This document shows positions 57,579 to 64,000 of a stretch of 64,000 nucleotides of DNA, one piece after another. This DNA comes from CAYVOV01 sp964453525. Its GTDB lineage: Bacteria > Chloroflexota > Dehalococcoidia > Dehalococcoidales > UBA2162. The notes under the pieces are model-generated. The model was not told the DNA's origin, made no database searches, and saw only the letters and a list, made by a program, of their open reading frames with translations. The stretch lies in the NCBI GenBank assembly GCA_964453525.1, contig CAYVOV010000009.1, positions 62,001 through 126,000 on the forward strand, read 5' to 3'. The stretch's first letter is position 1. Every line of letters starts with the position of its first letter. The translations under genes and the position numbers were made by a program.

Positions 57579-59183
57579 CTATTTATTCTCTATATAGACC
57601 TTATCGAGCATGGCGATGCCGAGGGGATTGAGTTTGTAGCCTTTGATGTGCGGTTTGACCAGGTAGTAGTTCTGTCCGAACCAGAGAGGGATACAGGCGG
57701 CATCGTCAACCAGGATTTGTTCCGCCTGCCGGTACATTTCCAGGCTTTTATCGCTGTCCATCTCCACGCCGGCTCTTTCAAGCAGGTCATTTACCTCAGA
57801 ATTTCTGTAACCGCCGTAGTTGTATCTGGCTTCACCATGAAAGAGCACTTCGAGGAAATCCTGCGGGTGTGGGTAATCGGCGATCCAGCCCATATCATAC
57901 ATCTCATTCTTTTCATCCTTCATGTGATAGAGAAACCTTCCCGGCTCAATCTGTCTTACTTTTACCTGCACTCCCAGGTTCTGTTGCCACTGGTAGATGA
58001 CGGCTTCAAGGTCGCCTGATATCATGCCACCCCAGCCGGCGGTGGTCAATGTGATCGGGGGTAGATTGGAGACATCACTGTAAGCTGAATTCCTGATTAG
58101 CTCCTTTGCTTTCTCCACGTCATAACCTGGTCCGGACAGCGCATTATTGAAACCGGGAATGCCGGGCGGCAAAATTCCTTCCGCCTTCTGCACCGTGTCC
58201 CTGAACCGCAGCGAGACGATTTTGTCTATATCCAGAGCCATTATGAAGGCGCGGCGGATACCGGCGTCGTCAAAGGGTGGTTTCTCGGTATTGAAACCGA
58301 TGTAATAGAAGCTCAGTTCGGGAGACGTGACAAGCTCGGTATAAAAGTCGCCTGCCGTATCGGTAGCTTTATCTATGTAATCAACGGAAACTCCGGCGAC
58401 GTCAATCTGGCCGGTCTCATACAGGTTTATCGGCACCCCTGCCCAGAGGTGGAAGACGGCAGAACCAATCTTCGCTTTTTCTCCGTAGTAGTCCTCATTT
58501 CTCTTCAGGACGAGTTTACTGGTTTCATCCCACTGCTTTAATTCGAACGGACCGGTGCCGTTTGGATTATGCCACCAGTCGGTCCCGGTTTTCACATTGT
58601 TTTCATCCACAACGTATGCCGTGGGGTAGGTGAGCTTGGAGAGGAAGAAGGACTTCGGAGCGTCAATCGTGACCTCGAGGGCGTAGTCGTCAACCACCCT
58701 GACACCGCTGATTTCTTTACTTTGACCTGCCAGTACTTCACTGACTCCGATAATATCTCCCAGATAGGTACCGGCGGTCTGCGAACCCGTAGCCGGGTCG
58801 CAGGCACGCTCCCAGGAATACTTGAAGTCCCCGGCGGTAACTCCTCTGCCACCGTGAAAAGTGACATCTTCCCTGAGGTAGAAGGTATAGGTCCTGCCTC
58901 CATTGCTTACTTTCCAGTCGCGGGCGATATCCGGGGCGGGTTCAAGGTTCTCATCAAGGGAGACAAGCCCGCTGAAGACCTGCGTTATATACTGGTGGGA
59001 AGTGGCATCGCCTGAAACAGCCGGGTCAAGGGTATGCGGGTCAATGCCATACAGGTTGAGGACTCCCCCTTCCGTGACCGGGCCGGAGTCCTCGAATATC
59101 CGGCAACCGACCGGCATGCACAAAAAGAGGCTGCACAGCAAAAGTACTGCAATTATTATGTAAAGGTTTCTCTTCACCTTCAC
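57579..59183 (-). CDS. ABC transporter substrate-binding lipoprotein (oligopeptide/dipeptide family 5)
   Basis: A 534-residue extracellular solute-binding protein of the OppA/DppA family. It has a lipoprotein signal: basic KVKR, hydrophobic stretch to 21, then LCMPVGC with the lipidated Cys at 27. The mature part shows GGVLNLYGIDPHTLDPAVSGDATSHQY, VFSGLVSLDENLEPAPDIARDWKV, ADPATGSQ-like and GTGPFELKQWDE, the family pattern. No permease or ATPase genes are next to it, so it is an orphan here. Peptides or similar are likely ligands. Confidence 0.93.
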   Translation of the reverse strand: MKVKRNLYIIIAVLLLCSLFLCMPVGCRIFEDSGPVTEGGVLNLYGIDPHTLDPAVSGDATSHQYITQVFSGLVSLDENLEPAPDIARDWKVSNGGRTYTFYLREDVTFHGGRGVTAGDFKYSWERACDPATGSQTAGTYLGDIIGVSEVLAGQSKEISGVRVVDDYALEVTIDAPKSFFLSKLTYPTAYVVDENNVKTGTDWWHNPNGTGPFELKQWDETSKLVLKRNEDYYGEKAKIGSAVFHLWAGVPINLYETGQIDVAGVSVDYIDKATDTAGDFYTELVTSPELSFYYIGFNTEKPPFDDAGIRRAFIMALDIDKIVSLRFRDTVQKAEGILPPGIPGFNNALSGPGYDVEKAKELIRNSAYSDVSNLPPITLTTAGWGGMISGDLEAVIYQWQQNLGVQVKVRQIEPGRFLYHMKDEKNEMYDMGWIADYPHPQDFLEVLFHGEARYNYGGYRNSEVNDLLERAGVEMDSDKSLEMYRQAEQILVDDAACIPLWFGQNYYLVKPHIKGYKLNPLGIAMLDKVYIENK

Positions 59184-59324
59184 GCTCTGCTGATAACCGT
59201 ATAGACATACTATAACACAAACCAGGTTCGACTCTCTATGTGGATGGGCTATTCATCCCAATACATGAATCAGGAAGTCGAATTGACAAGATATCACATG
59301 TTACCTTAAGCTAAATATGGAAAG

Positions 59325-59834
59325 ATGCTAATAGGCTTGATTTCAGATACCCATATTCCCGACCATGCGAAGCGACTCCCCGATGAACTGAAAGGAGCTT
59401 TTCGCGGCGTGGACTTGATACTTCACGGTGGAGATATCTATTCCGTTTCCGTACTGAATGAACTGGAAACGATAGCTCCGGTGCTGGCAGCTCAGGGCGA
59501 CGACGATACCAGTTTTGCCGCCAGTGACAATCGTGTGAAACTAAAGCATATTATCAGCATTGACGGTGTTACAATCTGGCTGATGCATGAGAAACCCAGG
59601 TCCATGCCACGCGTCTCCAAAGAAATCCCCTGGCTGGATGACCCCCCCGATGCCATCGTCTTTGGTCATACCCATGAGGCTACTGTGGAAAATCACCAGG
59701 GTATTCTTCACGTTAATCCGGGCAGCCCGACCTTTCCTCATTATAACCTCAGGCTCGGCACGGTAGGCTTGATGACAGTCGAGTCTGGTAAAGTCGAAGT
59801 TAAAATCGTTCAACTCAAATCGAGACCTGCCTGA
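59325..59834 (+). CDS. Metallophosphoesterase of the YfcE/MJ0936 type
   Basis: A 169-residue calcineurin-like phosphoesterase. Metal motifs: SDTHIPDH, LHGGDIYS, AAQGDDD (in place of GNCD), a His at LMHEKPR and FGHTHEA near the end. Members act on phosphodiesters in vitro, with unknown physiological substrate. The ATG at 59325 has weak upstream purines. It is convergent with the acyl-CoA synthetase-like gene. Confidence 0.9.
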   Translation: MLIGLISDTHIPDHAKRLPDELKGAFRGVDLILHGGDIYSVSVLNELETIAPVLAAQGDDDTSFAASDNRVKLKHIISIDGVTIWLMHEKPRSMPRVSKEIPWLDDPPDAIVFGHTHEATVENHQGILHVNPGSPTFPHYNLRLGTVGLMTVESGKVEVKIVQLKSRPA

Positions 59835-59875
59835 GAAGGCAGACATCTTCTGTCTGAAGTGATGCACTCTATCTT

Positions 59876-61294
59876 CTAGCTGGAGCTAATGCTTTTCCGA
59901 AGGTTATAGTAATCAAGGGCTTTTCTCAGGGCAAAGGCGCCGCGCTCAAGGCTAGTGAAGGCCGGAACTCCGCCGTTCTGTAGCTTCTGGATAATATCAC
60001 CGGTTTGCTGTACTGAGTCGGGAGCGAAAGACGCGGGAACAATGGCAATTACCGGCTTGACGTTTTTCTTCCTGATGCTAATCAGTAAGTCAAGCCGGTT
60101 TTCAAGCGGTCCTGCCGGACCAATGCGAGTGTTGAGCAGCAGTACCAGGTTATCCGTGTTCGTGTCACGCTCAAGTATATCCATGATGTGGTTTATCTCT
60201 CTGAGATTGGTATTGCCGGTGTCTATGGGATTGAGATAGCCGCCTCCGATTATGGCGTAGAAGGTAGCCAGCTCATCGTAGGATTCTTTACTGAGCAAGG
60301 GCACCTTCAGTCCAACCTCGGAGAAAACATCGGCGATGGCTACCGACTGCCCACCGGAACCTCCGGTTATGGCTACTCTATTCCCGCTGACCGGCTGGAG
60401 ATAGAGGAGACCCTTCATCGCATCGATTAGTTCTTCCATCCGGGATACTTTAATCGCCCCGCACTGTTTCACCGCCGCATCCCATATCGCCTGGGAGACA
60501 GCCAGAGAGCCGGTGTGGGAGGCAATCGCTCGCTCTCCTTCCTCGGTCCGCCCGCCTTTCCATATTACCACCGGCTTCCGGGCAGATACTTCTTTTAAAA
60601 CCTTGAGGAATCGCTGGCCGTCTTTTACACCCTCCAAGTACATGCCGATAACTTTAATATCTTTGTCCTGCCCGAAATACTCGAGATAATCGGGTGAATC
60701 AAGCACTATTCCGTTGCCGAAGCTGACTGATTTATTTATCTCCATTCCCTGGAGATATGCCTCACTATTGAAACCAACGGCGTGGGTGCCGCTCTGCGAG
60801 ATGAGGCCCACCGAACCGGCAGGAGCGATATGCTGCTTTCCATTACCCTGCCCGATACCGATGCTTGGATTGAAGATTCCCATGCAGTTGGGACCAATGA
60901 GGTGGAAGTTAGCCGTCGATGCTTTCTCAGTGATAATACGTTCAAGCTCCCTCCCCTCTTCGGTGTCGGTTTCGGAAAAGCCGGCGGTAAAGAAATGAGC
61001 GGCAGCCACGTCTTTGCGAATGCAGTCATCAAGAATCGCCGGAGCGATTGCTCTCGGCACAGCCACAATTACCAGGTCCACGGGTTCCGGGATGTCAAGC
61101 AGGCTCTTATAGTTTTTTATCCCCAGGGCTTCTATGCCTTCGATATCCTGAGGGTCTATCTGTACGGAATAAAGTTTTCCCTTGAAGTCACTGTGGGAAC
61201 GGAGCCACATAAAGTTGCTCTGTCTCTTATCGCCGATAACCACCAGGCACTCCGGATTAAAAGCTCTGTCCAGTTTCTTAAAATCTACATTCAA
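59876..61294 (-). CDS. Acyl-CoA synthetase (NDP-forming), alpha-subunit type
   Basis: The 472-residue protein has a CoA-binding Rossmann domain (about 1-125, RSNFMWLRSHSDFKGKLYSV), a flavodoxin-like ligase domain (GPNCMGIFNP, GSVGLISQSGTHAVGF) and a second ligase domain. ASHTGSLA holds the His phosphorylated in ADP-forming acetyl-CoA synthetases. It would make ATP from acyl-CoA and ADP with a beta subunit. No beta-subunit (ATP-grasp) gene is near, and its role may be regulatory or the partner may be elsewhere. Start ATG at 61294. Confidence 0.86.
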   Translation of the reverse strand: MNVDFKKLDRAFNPECLVVIGDKRQSNFMWLRSHSDFKGKLYSVQIDPQDIEGIEALGIKNYKSLLDIPEPVDLVIVAVPRAIAPAILDDCIRKDVAAAHFFTAGFSETDTEEGRELERIITEKASTANFHLIGPNCMGIFNPSIGIGQGNGKQHIAPAGSVGLISQSGTHAVGFNSEAYLQGMEINKSVSFGNGIVLDSPDYLEYFGQDKDIKVIGMYLEGVKDGQRFLKVLKEVSARKPVVIWKGGRTEEGERAIASHTGSLAVSQAIWDAAVKQCGAIKVSRMEELIDAMKGLLYLQPVSGNRVAITGGSGGQSVAIADVFSEVGLKVPLLSKESYDELATFYAIIGGGYLNPIDTGNTNLREINHIMDILERDTNTDNLVLLLNTRIGPAGPLENRLDLLISIRKKNVKPVIAIVPASFAPDSVQQTGDIIQKLQNGGVPAFTSLERGAFALRKALDYYNLRKSISSS

Positions 61295-61324
61295 TTTATT
61301 TCTGCCTTTCGATAACTGGACTGT

Positions 61325-62137
61325 TCATCCCGGCATTTCTGCCGAAATGTCCCGGAGCCTTTTCATCGCTTCCTCGGTTCCTATTTTGCCTTGCTTTAAT
61401 TCTTCGTTCGTAATCTCCACTATTTCAAGAAATTTCTCAAGGTTTTTATACTGGTCTTGGGTAATGGGTAATGAGAGCAATGGCTCAACAACTTCACGGT
61501 AAAGCTCAAGTTCGATTCTTTCAGAAGTGTCTAAATCCGCACCCTGAGTTTTTTCCAAGGTTGCTAAATCAGCCTCCAGAGTTTTTTTAGCTTCTTCTAT
61601 ACTTTGCCTTATCTTTTCCCCGGTTTCTTCAGCCTCGGCAGCTTTCCTTGTTTCTTCGGCTTCGGCAGCTTTCCTGGCTTTCTCGGCTTCGGCAGCTTTC
61701 CTGGCTTCTTCGGCCTCACGTCTGGCTCTCTCTTTAGCTTCCTTTTCAGCCTGTTTCTTTGCCTGCTTTTCAGCTTCGGCAGCTTTCCTGGCTTCTTCAG
61801 CTTCTTCGGCTCCAACAGCGTCAGTTGCTTCTTCAGCCTTACCAGTTTCCTCGGCCTGGGCGGTTGACCCTGCTTCATCTGACGCCTCTTTGGTCTTTTC
61901 CCAGGCTGCTATATCAGCCGCCAGAGCTTTCTTAGCCTCTTCTATCTCCCTGGCGGCTTTTTCAATGGCATCAATCCTGGCCTGCCTTTCGGCTTCAGCA
62001 GCCTTCTTGCTTTCAGCAGCCTTCCTGCTTTCAACAACCCTCCGGCGTCCCCGTAAGCCACGCCCCCGCAACGGGTAATTACACCACTGGCAGTTATCAC
62101 CGCTGGTTATCTGTCCGCAATTAGGACATCTCGGCAT
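61325..62137 (-). CDS. Zinc-ribbon protein with long coiled coil of repeats
   Basis: A 270-residue protein starting with a zinc ribbon (MPRCPNCGQITSGDNCQWC), then a Gly/Arg patch (RGRGLRGRRR), then a strongly charged helix of about 150 residues built from copies of ARKAAEAEK/ARKAAEAEE and EEAKKALAAD. A more globular C-terminal portion follows (YREVVEPLLSLPITQDQYKNLEKFLEIV). The domain order suggests a structural or DNA/RNA-associated protein. No name is possible. It follows the acyl-CoA synthetase-like gene by 30 bp upstream on the same strand. Confidence 0.75.
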   Translation of the reverse strand: MPRCPNCGQITSGDNCQWCNYPLRGRGLRGRRRVVESRKAAESKKAAEAERQARIDAIEKAAREIEEAKKALAADIAAWEKTKEASDEAGSTAQAEETGKAEEATDAVGAEEAEEARKAAEAEKQAKKQAEKEAKERARREAEEARKAAEAEKARKAAEAEETRKAAEAEETGEKIRQSIEEAKKTLEADLATLEKTQGADLDTSERIELELYREVVEPLLSLPITQDQYKNLEKFLEIVEITNEELKQGKIGTEEAMKRLRDISAEMPG

Positions 62138-62216
62138 TTTTGTAAGATTCCTTTTCCGTATTTATCCCGTTTTATTTAATGTCAGGTATGGCGATAGCCA
62201 GGAACCTGCGTGTATC

Positions 62217-62906
62217 TTATAAAATTCCTTCTCGTTTCAGGCTGACGTATTCCGTATTAGCGATAATAATGTGGTCAAGAACATCTATGCCTATAACCTC
62301 TCCGGCCCTGGTCAACCTTTCAGTTAACTTAATGTCGTCCTCCGATGGCGTCGGGTCACCCGAGGGGTGATTGTGAACAAAAATAACTGAAGCGGCGCTG
62401 GCGGAAATCGCTTCTTTAAATACCTCTCGGGGGTGAACTATGCTCGTATCCAGGCTGCCAACCGATATCTCTGCTATGTTTATCAGCTGACTCCTTGTAT
62501 CAAGCAAAAGCACCTGAAAATGCTCCTTCTTCTTATCCTTTAATCTGCCTTTGACCAAGCTTACCACTTCTTCCGGGGTTTTGACCAGTGGCTTCTTTCC
62601 CTGTTCAGGAGAACCCTCCAGCCGGTTAGCCAGCTCAAAGGCGGCCTTTATCTGTGATGCCTTGGCAGGTCCGATACCTTTTATACCGGCTAACTCCTCA
62701 AGAGACGCATTAGCCAGTCCTTTTATATTGCCGAACCGGCTCAGCAGCCTCTGGGCGGTAACGGTTACCGATTCGCCAGCAATACCTCGCCCCAGAATCA
62801 GGGCTAAAATCTCCTGTGCTGACAGGGCTTCGACGCCGAACTTATGCAGCCTCTCTCTGGGCCTCTCGGAGACGGGCAAATCGTGAATTGTAAATGACTT
62901 CTTCAC
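62217..62906 (-). CDS. radC: RadC family protein (JAB1/MPN domain)
   Basis: A 229-residue RadC. It has an N-terminal UPF0758-type region with a helix-hairpin-helix (LANASLEELAGIKGIGPAKASQI) and a C-terminal JAMM metalloprotease-like domain with HNHPSGDPTPSEDD as the metal motif. Despite the old name, a repair role is not supported for all members, and the function is debated. The GTG at 62906 is chosen because its GTGA overlaps the upstream gene's stop and GGAGGTG is 6 bases away; the longer start at 62915 is less well spaced. Confidence 0.92.
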   Translation of the reverse strand: MKKSFTIHDLPVSERPRERLHKFGVEALSAQEILALILGRGIAGESVTVTAQRLLSRFGNIKGLANASLEELAGIKGIGPAKASQIKAAFELANRLEGSPEQGKKPLVKTPEEVVSLVKGRLKDKKKEHFQVLLLDTRSQLINIAEISVGSLDTSIVHPREVFKEAISASAASVIFVHNHPSGDPTPSEDDIKLTERLTRAGEVIGIDVLDHIIIANTEYVSLKREGIL

Positions 62907-64000
62907 TGGTCCCACCTCCAGGTCGGACTCCCGACGGCCGGCTGCCGGGCTACAGAAAGTCCACTGTCAAGCCAGGTAGATGCCGGTACTGCGGCTGTCA
63001 TCTTTACTCCGGTTTCCAGGTAGCTACCGTTCACATAGTCCTGCCATAATGTATCTAATCCTTCAGTATTGAAACCGTAGACTTTTTCCAGGGCTCCGTC
63101 ATAGCTGCTGCCTTTGCTGAAATTGGTCAGCAGTTCAAGCATTTTATCCTGTCCGTAAACGGTAATCAGGAATTCGACAAGACTGTAACTCTGGGCGTAG
63201 GAAAGGTACGCCACTTCGGTGTCTGTAGAGAAGGGGCTTGAAAGGCTGCGTACTGAGATTAGTCCGTTATCGGCTGCTGCGTTCTTGAGGCGAGCGGCAA
63301 GTCCGCTGCTGAGTTCTCCTTCGTTATACATAGCCAGGCCTTCATTCAACCAGGTGGGTAAGCCGGTATAGGGATTAACGGTCATCTGCTGAACGACGAG
63401 GTGGGTCAATTCATGAGTCATCGCGCTTTTACCCCATGAAAGATTATTCGGCTCGATGCCTAAAACTACGGTGTTGTACTGAGTGAAAGCGACTCCACCT
63501 GTCCACTCCTGGGGGAAAATCATTGCGCCCTGTAAGTCCTGGCTGTTCGCGTAAATATAGATTTCGGCCGGCTCTATTAAATAGGCACCGGTGTCGTTTT
63601 CAAGTCGGGTAAGTGCCTGCTGAGCAGCGGACATCAGCTCGGCGGCAAAAGCTTGCTCCCCTTCGTACCAGTATATAGTTAACTTACCTTCGCTCAGACT
63701 TCTCCAGGAATAGCGGTTATCTTCGAAGCGGAATGGTGTCGGACTGCTTTCGAATCTGTCGCCATCGGTATTTTCTACTGTCCACCAGTATTGAATATCG
63801 GTACCGGGAGGGAGTCCGCCGGTTTTCCGCATATCCCAGGTCCACTCAGTATCTACGGAAGTATCAGGCGCGAACTCTATATAGGCTTCACTGGTTACCG
63901 GGGCGAAGCTCTGCCGGTCTGTGGTATAGTGCAGGCGGATATCGGTAATTGTGGCATCGCTTTCGGCGGATATCGCAAACTGGAGCGTCAGAGGGAACTC
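62903..64000 (-). CDS. HExxH peptidase (peptidase MA-like), 5' end beyond window
   Basis: A metallopeptidase-like protein open to the window edge, so 365 residues are visible. The N-terminal visible part (FAISAESDATITDIRLHYTTD) is a beta-sandwich-like domain. Catalytic motif MTHELTHLVVQQM has the two zinc-binding His and the Glu, and the third ligand is likely in WLNEGLAMYNEG. The remaining domain (SYAQSYSLVEFLITVYGQDKMLELL) is typical of the family. It may be a surface protein, but the signal peptide would lie outside. It overlaps radC by 4 bp. Confidence 0.85.
   Translation of the reverse strand, partial: EFPLTLQFAISAESDATITDIRLHYTTDRQSFAPVTSEAYIEFAPDTSVDTEWTWDMRKTGGLPPGTDIQYWWTVENTDGDRFESSPTPFRFEDNRYSWRSLSEGKLTIYWYEGEQAFAAELMSAAQQALTRLENDTGAYLIEPAEIYIYANSQDLQGAMIFPQEWTGGVAFTQYNTVVLGIEPNNLSWGKSAMTHELTHLVVQQMTVNPYTGLPTWLNEGLAMYNEGELSSGLAARLKNAAADNGLISVRSLSSPFSTDTEVAYLSYAQSYSLVEFLITVYGQDKMLELLTNFSKGSSYDGALEKVYGFNTEGLDTLWQDYVNGSYLETGVKMTAAVPASTWLDSGLSVARQPAVGSPTWRWDQ

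Overview
The window reads as one chromosomal segment of a bacterium using the standard genetic code. Its gene set points to Chloroflexota, most likely an uncultured Dehalococcoidia-type organism, but this is inferred from gene content and layout and not from a marker phylogeny. The supporting signs are a tryptophan operon under a T-box, FAD-oxidase/CCG-domain Fe-S clusters, a divergent second tubulin/FtsZ-type GTPase, DUF1385 beside L31/L27/L21, and many intergenic palindromic repeats. Housekeeping genes dominate, and start codons vary widely (ATG, GTG, TTG and, apparently, ACG and ATT).

Layout. 1-1640: a partial LarA-like lactate racemase and a GNAT acetyltransferase. 2289-11193: promoter, Trp-specific T-box leader and trpE-G-D-C-F-B-A, closed by a strong terminator. 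The trpG-trpD part is interrupted by repeats and by a two-gene cassette (2-TM membrane protein plus GIY-YIG protein). 11219-18938: a DUF5679 zinc ribbon, then argJ-ilvC-argB-argD-argG-argH; argC and argF are not in the window. 19255-25381: rpe, rpmB, a FakA/DegV(FakB) fatty-acid kinase pair and recG. 25391-26717: a second copy of the membrane-protein/GIY-YIG cassette. 26963-32352: argS (apparent ACG start), a gamma-carbonic-anhydrase-like protein, trpS, hisA, a GNAT protein and hisI. 32364-34191, minus strand: DUF1385, rpmE, rpmA and rplU (apparent ATT start). 34573-38657: the tubulin-like GTPase, then dnaX-ybaB-recR. 39074-47517: small accessory enzymes mixed with recO, lysS and serS, including an AAC(6')-like acetyltransferase and a zinc-finger/PD-(D/E)XK protein. 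48715-53223: an FAD oxidase / CCG Fe-S protein / FAD oxidase operon. 53348-53899: a tandem TIGR04076-like protein.

The most distinctive region is 53912-57578. A tRNA-Ser(TGA) gene is followed by an AT-rich island. It carries one 1035-residue protein that joins an N-terminal nitrilase-like domain to a STAND/NB-ARC-type NTPase and C-terminal TPR repeats. A truncated tyrosine-recombinase gene lies at its far end. This is the layout of an integrated defence island with an NLR-like sensor, and the nitrilase fusion is the best candidate here for an undescribed system.

57579-64000, mostly minus strand: an oligopeptide-binding lipoprotein, a metallophosphoesterase (plus strand), an orphan ADP-forming acyl-CoA synthetase alpha subunit, a zinc-ribbon coiled-coil protein, radC and a partial HExxH peptidase.

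Nearly every larger intergenic gap holds members of a few palindromic repeat families. One family has terminal inverted repeats and target duplications like a MITE. Repeats have also inserted at the 5' ends of trpG and probably trpD, leaving duplicated start fragments, and have supplied the C-termini of both GIY-YIG genes. No CRISPR array, rRNA gene or complete transposase gene was seen.
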